Source of the DNA: Adiantum capillus-veneris
Lineage: Eukaryota > Streptophyta > Polypodiopsida > Polypodiales > Pteridaceae
Length of the DNA stretch: 64,000 bases
Assembly (NCBI GenBank): GCA_014529385.2
Contig: CM043949.1
Location: 142,106,858 to 142,170,857 of the forward strand
Direction of reading: 5' to 3'
Numbering within the stretch: the stretch's first letter is position 1; each line of letters starts with the position of its first letter. A program made the translations under genes and the position numbers. Positions 53,855 through 64,000 of the stretch are shown in pieces. Below the pieces are notes generated by a model that saw only the letters and a program-made list of their open reading frames with translations, was not told where the DNA came from and searched no databases.

Positions 53855-55550
53855 AGATTTGAGAGAGTGGGAGGGAGAGGAAGAGAGCTTGAAGGCTTAA
53901 AGCCTTGAGCCTTGAGAGAGTGAGTCTTGAGAGGGAGAGATCTTGAGAGTGTGAGAGGGAGAGAGCTTGAGCCTTGAGGATTAGCTTGTGGAGAGAAAGG
54001 GGGAGGGGGGTGCATTTTATGAGTCCTTGAGGCCTTGCACACTTCAAAAAGAAGCCCAAACATTTGCTTCAATTTTTTCAATTTTTGCCAAATTTGTTTG
54101 TAGCCATTGGCCGTTCTAGGGGCATTCCGGAACGTTTTGGGGGCGTTCGGAACATTCCGGAACGGCCATTCTGGTTTGCACTGGCCACCCGGAATGTCAA
54201 ACGTTTTGGGACGTTTCGGAACGTTCGGGAAGGGAACTGTCCCCCCGGAACGCCGGAACGGGGGCTAGGGGGCGTTCCCCGGTAACTATGGCGTAGTATC
54301 CTTGACAACATCTTTATTTTTGGGAAGGCATCTGCCCTCGCGCGCCTTCGTGGTGAGGATCTGATGATACTTCTTCTCGATTTTGAGAAGGCCTACGATA
54401 GAGTTGACTATGACTTTTTTAGGGCACTCTACGCAGGATGGGCTTCTCATATGCCTAGATCAAAGGTGTGTGAGCTCTTTACAGACGAGCACACAATCAG
54501 GTACTTTTGTCAGGTGGTAGAGGTGATTATTTCATGCTCACAAATTCGGTCAGAAAGGGCTTCCCTCTTTTCCCCTTCCTCTTTCTGTTCTATGCTTAGA
54601 CGATGAGCAGGTTTTTGGTTTCACAGCAGATTGATCTAAATGGCTTAGCTCTCCCTATTCGGGGAGATGAGCTATTGGATGCTAAATTTGCAAACGACTC
54701 CGCCTTGTACGTGTAGGGCCAGGAGGCAAACCTTCACAGGTGTGAGCACTGAGCAGGCTCTTGAGACCTTTTGTTGTGCATAAAGTGCACTAATCAACTG
54801 GAGAAAGACAGTGGCTTTCTCGGTTGGTAGTGCTCCTACGCCTGATTGGTCGCCAGGTGAGGGTTTCAGATGGATTCCCCCAGGGACTACAGTTTGATAC
54901 TTGGGCTATCAGGTTGGCTTAGACTTGTCTCCTGAGCAGCAGATTGCTCTCCTCCTCTTGTCCATCATGAGGAAGTGGCTGATCAGGAACTTCCATTGGT
55001 CAGGACGCGACACTTAGATAGCCCGGGCCAAAGTGGCCTTGCAAGTCATCACTCTTCCTTGTTCTCAGGAAGGGTTGGGGATCATAGACCCAACTTAACA
55101 GAGCAGAGCCCTTCTTGGGAAGTTTGTTGTCAGAGGATTGCTTCCAAGGGAGGAGCCCTGGAAGGAGTTTTTGCTTCAGCGGCTTAGTGCTAGGGTGCCT
55201 CAGGCTGGAGGCCCTTAGTGACCTTCGACCAGATGGATTTTTATAGAGATGCGCAGAGTTGGCCTGAGCAAGAGACTGGAGGACTGTTTTGTTGTGCGTC
55301 TGCTCCGCTCCTGGGAGCGGTTGCGGACAGGCCTGGAGCAGCATCAGCCTACTTGCACGAAGGAGTGCCTAAGACAGCCCCTTGTGTGGAACCCCATGGT
55401 TAGCACTCAAAGAGGCCACTTGGTTGGTAGTAGGCCTCCTGTTTCCTTGGGTCCCATGGCAGAGGGTCTAGCACGCACTTTAGGTGACTGGCTATAGTTC
55501 TCAGGCTTGTCAGAAGAGCTTCAGAGCATCCAGCTACAGGGCATGAGAGG
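51839..55550 (+). pseudogene. LINE 2 ORF2: endonuclease and reverse transcriptase
   Basis: Endonuclease: MRIVSWNVQGLGGPQ at 51839, then in another frame GFLNIYASN, CIGGDFNMLEDPSDR (about 52254-52300), LSRIDRFYTS (about 52470) and FSNHALVIL (about 52550), which are the N, E/D and S-x-H positions of an APE-type nuclease. RT: GLIYLIPKEGG, WRPITILNSAYKILAKALSL (53388-53510), ETQTRFVKERS, then after the MITE DNIFIFGKASALARLRGED, LLLDFEKAYDRVDYDFF (54370-54420) and the active site as FANDSALYV (about 54688), where the second of the two Asp is kept and the first is Asn. Several stops lie between these blocks. The copy is not functional. Confidence 0.85.
53570..54290. mobile_element. hAT-type MITE (721 bp) with GGAACG subterminal repeats
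   Basis: Terminal inverted repeats CATAGTTACCCGG and CCGGTAACTATG, with a perfect 8-bp target duplication GCGTAGTA (53562-53569 and 54291-54298). The LINE 2 frame rejoins across it (FVKERS to DNIFIF). The ends carry dense CGGAACG/GGAACGGG repeats in both orientations, the type of subterminal array bound by hAT transposases. The middle holds TG and AG microsatellites (53800-53842) and GA-rich sequence. It encodes no transposase; its open frames are low complexity. Confidence 0.92.
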
Positions 55551-55640
55551 GGTGCAGAGCATGTGTCATGACATCACAGAGGTAGTACCAACTGAGTGGC
55601 TCACACCTCTGGAGTCAACAACGCCCAGATGAATGGGGAC

Positions 55641-56280
55641 CATCGGCTCATGCAAAAGAAAATTGAAACCGATACTCAGGGAACGAGTCAACCTAAGATA
55701 CTTCAAGTTCCATCTCAAACGATTCAGAAGACAACATGGAAGAAGGCTCTAGATAAGAGGAAGCAGTGATGTCTTAGTGAAGCCTGAAATCAATCGCAGA
55801 TGAGATCGTGTATAGAAAGCCCAAGAACCACGGTGCTACACAATTGAAGTTTCAGAGAAGGCTGAGATCGGTTCCAAAAGAGCAAGCTGGAAGAAAAGTC
55901 AATGGATTCAAAGTAACCATCCCTGTGAATATCAGTTATTGTCAAAGACATATGTGGAATTTTGGAATACGCCGAAATTCAAAGAAAGAGGAGGAATGTA
56001 GACGGTGGGAATAGGCCCTTAGGGCGCTAGTGCATAGTCATAACACTTAGTCGGATTTGGCAGCAATTATCGGATGTATTTACCATCATAATTGTACAGT
56101 ATACAATTAGTCAGAGCCTAGTCCGAGTACCTATAAATAGGATCCATTACTCCATTTCGCGAGCGGTCATTCCGTAGTCGAGAGCTAACCCTTGTAATCG
56201 CTAAGCATTTTCTCTAGGCATCATTGAAACTTTTTCTAATGCCATTGTACACTTTTCAATATATGAATATATATCAGTTC
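55641..56280 (+). mobile_element. Short LTR relic
   Basis: A short open stretch (KIETDTQGTSQPKILQVPSQ, about 55660) and a purine tract AAAGAGGAGGAA ending at 55996 are followed by TGTAGACGGTGGG, a likely LTR start. TATAAATA lies at 56132-56139. A possible LTR end ..ATATATCA lies near 56276. No partner LTR was found. Confidence 0.4.
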
Positions 56281-56699
56281 CAGTCTCGTGTCCAGTCTTT
56301 TTCTTCGCATTTCCATTTCAATCTCTATCTGATTCTTGTGCTATCTGAAGTCTGAACCTAGTGTGATCCGACCTGATAAATCCAAGTCTGTAACCTGGAA
56401 TAGTTGTCACAAGTGATCAACTCATTCCATGGGCATTGGATAGAGATACAAGCTCTATGTACCTTGTATATATGTCTGTTAAAGGCACATTGATGTTCAA
56501 ACGGTTGCTACATAAAGGGTCATTATGCCTTGGCCAATTAGAGGCCCACTAACTTAAACTAATCTTTAATCACATTTCTCCATTTTCATCACAACAAAAA
56601 AGGAGAAGCTCTTTTTGTGTTGCATCCTGCAACTGCGCCACCCATACATGTTCCTCTCCCTCTCTATGTCTCCCTCTCTAATCAAAATAGCATGCTAAT
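56281..56699. other. No gene recognised
   Basis: AT-rich text with no motif; it lies between the LTR relic and the tandem monomers. Confidence 0.5.
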
Positions 56700-56860
56700 C
56701 CTTATGTTGTGATGTCAGACCTTAGAGAAGGTTTCACGTGCGCATTTACAAGCAATATGCACATCATAGTGCAACATTCTATTTGTGGACACTATGCATG
56801 GATGTCTATGGCTTATATAAATATGTTAGTATCACAAGTCAAGTCTATTCTAACTTAAAA

Positions 56861-56933
<73 letters not shown>

Positions 56934-56939
56934 CCCGCG

Positions 56940-56989
<50 letters not shown>

Positions 56990-57470
56990 CATCTATCAAT
57001 GTTTTATGTTTAGCGTCAAACTTTTAGCCATTTTGTAACAAGCTCTATGTGATGTAAGACCCTAGAAAGATGGTTTCATGTGACTTGTATGCAAGCGATA
57101 CGCAAATCATAGTACAACATTTTAACTGAGGACACGATGCGCGGATGTATTTGGGTTAAGTATATACTTTGCATGTTAAGTATATATTCCAACTTAACAA
57201 TATCTCATAGACATAAATAGGTGTTTTAGCAATTAATGTCAAGCTCTATGTGATGTAACACCCTTGAGAGAAGGTTTCATGCGACTTGTATACAAGCCAT
57301 ATGCACAACATAGTGCAACATTTTAGTTGTGGACCATGTGCATGGATGTCATTAGCTTATAAAAAAATATTTTTGTAACGCATGCTAAATTTATTCTCAC
57401 TTATACATAAACCTACATATATCCATACAAAATAAACACACACATACACCCCTCTACTCCCTTTCAACTT
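56700..57470. repeat. Tandem monomers of about 240-300 bp, right copy, with microsatellites
   Basis: Three units begin near 56700, 57000 and 57235, each with GATGT(A/C)A(G/C)ACC, AAGGTTTCA(T/C)GTG, CAAGC(A/G/C)ATA and GCATGGATGT. The first contains (CT)n 56864-56930 and (CA)n 56946-56981. Compare 47690-48235. Confidence 0.7.
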
Positions 57471-59220
57471 TATTTTTATTGATGATTTGCCAAACTTTAG
57501 GATACCTAAACATAGAGTGCAAGAATCAGTAGTTGACAATTGTTCACCAAGCAAACTCTTGCTCCACAAAGGGACAAACCACACAAGGATGGGCTAACCA
57601 TTGTGCATTACTACCAGCCATATTTGCACTAATGTCTTTGCTTTAGCAAACCAACCTGATTTCTGACCTACCATGCAACGTTCTCAATTGAACTTTGATA
57701 CAAGCAGCAATGGTCTTAAATGATTTTTTGAAACCAAGCATAGTCGAGGAAGAGCATGATAGATCCGAACTGTTCCAATCATGATTCTCTTTCTGGTTGA
57801 TAGTTATTCTCCACAGAGCATTAGAAAGCAAGTGATGTGTGTGTAAAATGGTTCTTTCTGAGGTTATCAAAGCCCAAAATACAATGCACCCTTTTGATAA
57901 GCTGAAAGAATGGTTCTTATTCAGCTCATCAAAGCAAGAAATGAACTGCGATCTTTGCAAGCCCCTACAAAACCCAAGTGCAGCTACCAATGAAGATGCC
58001 AGTTGAGATCCTACAAGGGTTGCTGAAAGCTCCTTGAAGACCTACAAACAACTCTTTTTGAGGGACCCCAAAACTATGATATTTTCTTCCAGTACATCTT
58101 GGGAGGTCCAATGTAAAATCATGTTAACATACCACTTGAGTTCAACAATAGAGATGTTTTATTTTTGGAAATTTAAGCAATTAATAGAGAGACAATAACA
58201 AGAAGGGTTTCTTAAATCCATATTTTAAAACCCCATAATTCATCAAAAAGGAGGAGTCAATAATCAACATTTTCACTTCAACAGAGGGGTTTTAAAGTAC
58301 CCTACAAACACATTATATAGGGGGGTTCTCAATAGTGGCCCGTGCAACGCATTCATACACTTGGCGTGCCTTCAAAGATATTTTTAGCTTTCTGACAAAA
58401 TCTTGCGACAAGTTATGGCAAAAACAGAGATGTTGTGCCCACTAATCCAAAACATTACAACCATCCCATTTCCTGGACTAGAAGCATACAAACTGTGCGG
58501 CCACTCCTAGATGCTTCACATCTGAGGATGCCATATATCTCATCAAAACTCACCAAAGGGTGGCACACAATTGGCTCATGTGAAAGTGGATGCAAGCTGC
58601 CAAATAAATTCTCTAAAATTTGGTTTTTCTCCCCAATTCGCAGAGCGCCTGAATGTGAATTGTAACTCACAAAAGAATCCCACTCTGAAGTGTGTACATT
58701 CCCGGGTTGTATGAATTTCATTCAAGAGCTTTTGACCACAGACTAGTGAGTGTTAATTCTAAGCCCATGCCGGAGTGGATCCTGCAGCTCTCTGGAAAAA
58801 TTTGTTAACTCGTCTTCCGCATGCATTTCAATGCCATTCGGCATCTCTTACCGTTTCTGCATATACTCAAACTGCAAGCCTTCCTGGAGAGGTTTTGCAG
58901 ACACCTGCTTGGAGCTTTCATAAAATGTTATGCGAAAAATGAGTGCCAGTAGCAAGGGAAAATATTTGTCAGCAGAGAAGGACTTTAGCAATTGAGAATC
59001 ACGCCTGATGGACTCCCCTCAAATGTTGCTCCGCACACGATGTTCAAATTGCCAGCTGAATGTCGGAATCATCCTTCTCAGTATCGCCACAAGGTTGCAC
59101 ATACCTTACTATTCATTAACAGCATTCATGAATGCCCTTACATCCATGGACATAACACTCTCCCCACTGCTGACAGAGCAAGTAGAGCTTGTCCTTAGTA
59201 AACCCTTCGCATGCCCTGTG
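57471..59220. repeat. Segmental duplicate, right copy, with possible exon remnants
   Basis: Same order as 48236-49910. Some stretches look coding on the minus strand: 58993-58850 reads SADKYFPLLLALIFRI then ESSKQVSAKPLQEGLQFEYM and ends at a donor-like G/GTAAGA; 59290-59110 reads GIKDSYLNLTGHAKGLLRTS and SMDVRAFMNAVNE then a stop. The plus strand of the last block is also open (59008-59304). I could not assign a family or decide the strand. Confidence 0.5.
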
Positions 59221-59529
59221 AGATTCAAATACGAGTCCTTGATTCCAACACTCTCAATGCAACCTTCAGCTGCTGACAAGCTGTTCTCACGATATAAAAA
59301 CTGAGGCCGATGACCAACACCTTCCTCATTCGCATGTTCAAATCGCTCAACCCTGTTTGTGTTGAGGTCAACTGTAGAAAAGAAACATCCTAAACATCAG
59401 TAATTGCAAAACCCATTAACATGAAAAAGAACAAAGTACCCTCACCACTGCAAAGATGGCATTATGCTTTAAACTCACAAACTTGGAAGTCTACTTTGAG
59501 ATCAAAAGCAACACCATATGACAACATGA

Positions 59530-62500
59530 TTACAATCGCAACTGGAGCTTGCCTGAAGCTGATCCAAAAGATTGTTCCATGAGCCAGGAAGCACGGCTCT
59601 TCCACCAGCGTAACTCCTCCTCCTTGGCATGTAATTTACTCAGTGCCAACTCCAGTGCCCCCTCCAATTCAGAGATCCTCTCCTCTTGCCTTTCTTGGAA
59701 TACTTGCCAAAGTTTCCTCTCTAGCTCCAGCATTGACATAGTACCGCCATTTTCACCCTCTTCTTCTGAATCTTGACTTCCCTCTGCATGATTCGAGCTG
59801 GCTCCACAATTTTCCTCAAAATTATACACGTGCAGTCGATTTTGAACAGCTGCCTCTGTGACATCACTCCATAGAGACTCATCGTCACGAAAGCAATGGT
59901 CTTTTTTACAACACGTATCACTGGAATTAAATACGACTCCAGTATTGCACTCCTGAACTGCCTCCTGGGGCTCGATTGTAAAAAATTCATCATTGTCCTC
60001 TTCATCCATACACGAGCGAAGTTTTCTTTCTTCCAGCTCTTTTCTCATGTCACTGACCAAATCCTCTGTTTCTCTCAACACCTTCCCAATTTTCGCCATC
60101 TCTTTTTGGCCAGAAGAAACCATGAAACAGAGAGCCATGGCAAGTCCCAGACTGACAAATGCATCACCTATTGCATCAGTAACAACATGAGCTTTCAGCT
60201 TGGTGACATAGAAAAACAAATATTAGCAGCATAAGCGACATTCTTAACAACAGGATTTTGTATGTTGGCCCCCTCTAGTGTTACATTTAGCTACGGGAGT
60301 TACCGCGTTGTCAGGGAAGGTGAATTACTGAGCCTTAAAATGATTGAAAACTCTAAACTTTCTATTCAAATACTCTTCTGTTGCTATTTTACTATACCTA
60401 GATGGCTTCTTGCCCCTTCTCTGCAAAGTTAACCAATCTGTATCTTCTTGGGAACTTCGAGGAGATGATTGCCAATATTTGCAGCAGGCCAAGCTCTCAG
60501 AAGTTACATTATGTGACATAAACTGAAAGCTCAAACATGCTGCTTCTCGATATCATTTGAGACGTGGAAGATAGCCCTTCATTTGTGAGTATCCAGCACA
60601 GCATGACGCTTTCCCTCCATGACTTCCAGATTCAAAGGGGTGCAGATAATACCAACCCTGTAGGATATTTAGACCACAAGGCAATGGACAGTCTTGTGGT
60701 TCTAGGACACCTTTAAACTTGCTTCTCGTAGATGGAAAATTAACATTTGAAAGAAACTATTCCTTATTTTCCATCTGAAAGAAACCATTCATCATTCAAC
60801 TTTGAAGCCACTGAATCTTGAAAATCCTAGGGATAAGGCCAAAAGGAAAATACACTAGCTTCCAGAAAAATAAGGGCCCTTGAACCTTGCAAGGATGGAT
60901 GGTAACAAATGTCAAAAGCAACTTCTTGCCCATCTTTTCAGGCTAGAAACAACAGGCAACCTTCACGTTCGCATGTGGTTTGAACCAGTAGGGCCCTGTA
61001 AGAACGACCACGCATGCATCTGAATTGGCCCAATTCAGAAGCCACCACGCCTTCTCAATTTCACATGCAACCACCAAGCACTTGGTTTCTGCAATGGCAG
61101 GCCATGTCATGGCCAGCCCTCTCTCAAGCTGGGGTAGCCCCATTCACCCCCCTCCCTCTCTTCTGCTCATCAATTCTCCTGTCCAAAAACCATGATACTC
61201 TGTTTCACACTGTGGTTTTGATCAAGGAAAACTTGGAAAAGGAGGAAACAAACTTCTTCTGGGAGGTCCCAATTTAATTCAACCACCCTCTTGATCAAAG
61301 TCCATCAGCTTTCAAATGGGATGATTATGCATATTATTCGTAGTTCTACAAGAGTATCTCATAATTCTTTTTGACGGTTTTGAGACAACCTTTTTCATGA
61401 GAAGACAACTTTGGAAGAAGACGTCTCAAAAACTTCATGGAGACAACATCTGGGATACGGACAATCAACTATACAATAGCCATTTCAACAAGTACTTGAC
61501 TGCTGTATGGTGGACACCCATGAAGCCCCTAATTTCCTCTATACATATACTTACAAATACATATAGGCCCCGTCAATGTTGTGAATCCTTTTCAGCCCCG
61601 TTCAATCACATCATGTTAACCAAATCACCTAGCCATTTCGTATAGGCCCCGTCAATGTTGTGAATCCTTTTCAGCCCCATTCAATCACATCATGTTAACC
61701 AAATCACCTAACCATTTCTACGATCAATCCATACAATTAGTCTGGCATAAAATTGTATAATTTGTAACAAAGTATTTGAAGAAGAAGAGACCTCAGTTGC
61801 AGTTGATAGAAGCACTTACTGTCAACATCACCCATACCATCAGATGCTTTTCGTGATGCTATGCTGTGAGATGGAGATGACAATGATCCGTTTTTCCTTG
61901 CAATCATTTGAGAAGTGTCTTGTTTTGTATCAAATTTCGAAAACTGAGTGCAAACAAAGTCATCAAGGAGAATATCTGCCCTTGTTTCATCTCTCTGCCT
62001 CTTTCCAGTACATGAGAGTGGCGTATGTATGCCCGCATCCAGCATCCTCCTATTACCTGTACCTGTTGCAACATTAGAAGAAACTACATCAGCAGATTTA
62101 ATGTTTGGTGCCGCGACCGTAGAATCTACAAGGCAGCTGTCAGAAACAGCATTCAGCAAAGGTTCACCTTGTTGGTTTTCCCTCATAATAGATACATCTC
62201 TTGGGCTTTCTCCTTCTAAGTTGCTGTTACTGAAAGTCTGGTTTGGCAACTCATGGAATTGCTTCATTTGCACATTTCCTTGAAAATGAAAAACCCCATT
62301 TTGCCGGGCCGGTTGGCTGTCGAATGCCTTCCCTTGAAAGTTGACAGAACTATCACTTCTTTGCAAGATCGGAAGACTATCTATGGGGCTGTTAATGACT
62401 GTGCTACTGGAGCTACAGCAAGAAGATGGTGAAGGAGATAATTCTTCATTCAGCTGCTGCTCCTCATTGTTATCTGTGTTGTCGACTTCTGTCAAGCTGC

Positions 62501-62885
62501 ACTTCGAGGTGAACACAAGTGGGTCTTCTTCCCTTTTCACATGAACAGAAGTGACAAAATAAGCCTCTCTAGATGTACTTCTTTTGTTGGATTTTATCTC
62601 TTGAGGAGACGAGGAGACATCGTTCTCTAGAAGAGTGTGGAAACCATTTGTACTCAATTCCCGACGTGTGGAATTGAAGCTTGGCCTTGGATCATGAACA
62701 CCGTTGGGGGGGGTTGTTGGCATGCTGTTTGATAATGATGAATTTAACTCCCTTGCAGGTGCGGCACGCGGTGAAGATGGAGGGCTTGTCCGTCCATTCG
62801 GCCCACATAAAGGACGTGGTTTTTGCCCATTCTGCCATTTTTTTGCTAAGTAGCCCGCTCCTGCTGCAACTAGAAGATACCACAT
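59530..62885 (-). CDS. POLAR-like protein, two coding exons
   Basis: Proposed exons (minus): 62885-61820 and 60191-59530; the intron has GTAAGT at 61819 and AAAG at 60192, and the phases fit (one base plus two). The product would be about 575 aa. The N-terminus MWYLLVAAGAGYLAKKW is a hydrophobic anchor; then comes a long S/P/N-rich region of probable disorder. Exon 2 opens with HVVTDAIGDAFVSLGLAMAL, a second hydrophobic segment, then EMAKIGKVLRETEDLVSDMR, an acidic region, and a C-terminal coiled coil ELERKLWQVFQERQEERISE to KEEELRWWKSRASWLMEQ. This layout matches my recollection of plant POLAR-like proteins, of which Arabidopsis POLAR is a polarity scaffold in stomatal-lineage divisions. The family name is from memory; the exon structure is inferred. 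Expressed function here is unknown. Confidence 0.6.
60192..61819 (-). other. Proposed intron of the POLAR-like gene
   Basis: About 1.63 kb bounded by GTAAGT and AAAG in the minus sense, with a T-rich stretch (ATTTGTTTTTCT) before the acceptor. It contains a 79-bp tandem duplication at 61562-61719. No other coding exon is obvious inside it, though a small one cannot be excluded. Confidence 0.55.
61562..61719. repeat. 79-bp tandem duplication
   Basis: Two copies beginning TATAGGCCCCGTCAATG at 61562 and 61641, differing at very few bases (GCCCCGTTC against GCCCCATTC; CCTAGCC against CCTAACC). Confidence 0.92.
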
Positions 62886-64000
62886 TTTCCCCTTTGATAA
62901 CTTGAATGCACAATCTGCACATGAGAAACCAATGTTGCCATTAATGCTAAACTGGAAAGCTCATAGATTGTTATTGGCAACTGCCAACAAGCTGCAAGCA
63001 GACGACATATAGTTTCCATCATGCTTATCACTCAACACAACATTAGTAAGTGGAAAAACTGCAAAATAATCCCCTCCTTATGGTACAAGCAAAACAAATG
63101 TAATACCAACCTGCCGCTGAGCAAAATTTGAAACTTGGACTGATCTGGCAGGCAATTTAATTATGCATACGTACACGCCATTAATGCACGCGCACACAAG
63201 TGCGATATACAAGCACACAATATATGCTCTGATAGTAGTGATGGCGTCTCGAAACACTGCACATGATTAGAAGTGTGTAGGTGCACCAATACAACCGAAT
63301 GTGATGAGTAGAAACAAACATGCCAAGGCCCAAAAAATAGGAAAACAAAACCATTTGGAAGAAAAACCACTCAAGCACTAACCTTCATGAGCCAATGCAA
63401 TGTCGGTGATCTCTCACTTTTCGTGAGAGTGAGGGCCCTTCTCATGACCTCGTTCTTTTGCAAAGTCAAGCTCTTCCTGCATAATGCAAATGCGGGTTAT
63501 CATTAAACCTTAATAATAGCGCCATTTTCCATTAATGCATCATTGATCATCAATGATGCCTGCATTCAAATGTACATTTCACACACACAGATTTTGATGA
63601 TGTCACAAAAACTTAGTTGGACGAGTGCAAGGAAAATGCGATTATCAGATAATCAAGTGAAGTGTGATGCACATAAAGATTGAATGACCAAACAAACTCA
63701 GAAATAAAATAAGGGGGTGAAGATAAACCCAAGAATTGAGAGCCAGTTTATCATAATCAAAACTACAAGTTTGAACCAAGTTTGGCCATTATGAATAGTG
63801 AGTAATACATATTGGGCTGATTTTTTTTTTAAAAAAAATCAATAAAAATTTCCCAGGTAAGAAAATGCTAGCAAGTCCTAGTTACTGGTTAAAGCAAGTC
63901 CTAGTTACTGGTTAAAGCATTGAAAATCTTATCATGCCAAAGGTTCCGACCCAAGTTCTATCATATGAATTGCCGGTGATAAAAGAGCATGGACAGTATC
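62886..64000 (-). other. Upstream region of the POLAR-like gene
   Basis: No second gene recognised. It should hold the 5' UTR and promoter of the minus-strand gene, possibly with a non-coding first exon. A 23-bp perfect tandem duplication (CAAGTCCTAGTTACTGG and six more bases) lies at 63872-63917. Short frames at 63161-63378 show no motif. Confidence 0.5.

Larger units (their letters stand above)
50821..55640 (+). mobile_element. LINE 2 (non-LTR retrotransposon), decayed, with nested hAT MITE
   Basis: A C-rich 5' part (50821-51050) is followed by an ORF1-like region (to about 51830, frame-broken, no clear motif) and ORF2 from 51839. The RT is split by a MITE at 53570-54290. I see no clear poly-A tail or target duplication, so both ends are approximate. 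Confidence 0.7.

Noticed and set aside
53742-54311. Open frames within the MITE, both strands
   Set aside because: They translate TG/AG microsatellites and GGAACG arrays; the MITE has no transposase.
62692-62922. Alternative minus frame overlapping the POLAR-like start
   Set aside because: Shadow of exon 1; it lacks the hydrophobic N-terminus and continues into no acceptor-matched frame.
1-64000. tRNA or rRNA genes
   Set aside because: None was recognised by eye. The tRNA-complementary stretches found are retroelement primer sites. A tRNAscan run would settle it.

Overview
This is nuclear DNA from a vascular plant with a large, transposon-rich genome. The sequence alone does not say which lineage; a fern or gymnosperm would fit as well as a large-genome angiosperm. 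The evidence is Ty3/gypsy and Ty1/copia elements with tRNA-type primer sites, two LINEs, a hAT-type MITE, long AG/CT/CA microsatellites, and at the right edge a spliced minus-strand gene resembling the plant POLAR-like family. No bacterial-style operon, CRISPR array, rRNA or tRNA gene was found.

Layout. 1-9.6 kb: an old minus-strand LTR element (LTR about 8655-9579, primer site 8631-8652, decayed gag and retropepsin reading at 5949-1770, no RT or integrase seen). 9.6-14.4 kb: mostly unassignable sequence with a decayed Ulp1-like peptidase fragment. 14.5-16.4 kb: plus-strand chromovirus relic (integrase, chromodomain, start of LTR). 16.4-47.5 kb: one nested stack. A LINE (16398-17232, resuming at 46944) was split by a minus-strand chromovirus with an AAACC target duplication. 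Its left LTR was then hit by a copia element (17562-23077, TSD CATGC) and its right LTR by a very young giant gypsy element (26990-46014, 19,025 bp). 47.6-50 kb and 56.7-59.2 kb: two copies of a segmental duplication. Between them lie a second LINE (50.8-55.6 kb) with a 721-bp hAT MITE inserted in its RT, and a short LTR relic. 59.5-62.9 kb: the POLAR-like host gene.

The most interesting object is the 19-kb gypsy element. Its two 937-bp LTRs differ at only two positions I could find. It has a tRNA-Asp-like primer site and three long intact reading frames: gag (about 1290 aa), RNase H-integrase plus extra domains (1143 aa), and a separate 1085-aa coiled-coil protein (ORF3) between pol and the 3' LTR. 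Unusual features are nine copies of a 22-nt near-perfect palindrome confined to the two untranslated leaders (before gag and before ORF3); a second retropepsin-like domain and a W-motif tail after integrase; a tandem duplication of the integrase H2C2 module; an internal copy of the polypurine tract right after pol; and all reading-frame breaks confined to the protease-RT segment. The layout suggests a two-part element (gag-pol unit plus ORF3 unit) that repeats its own leader signals. This is inference; the palindromes, domains and spacings are read directly.
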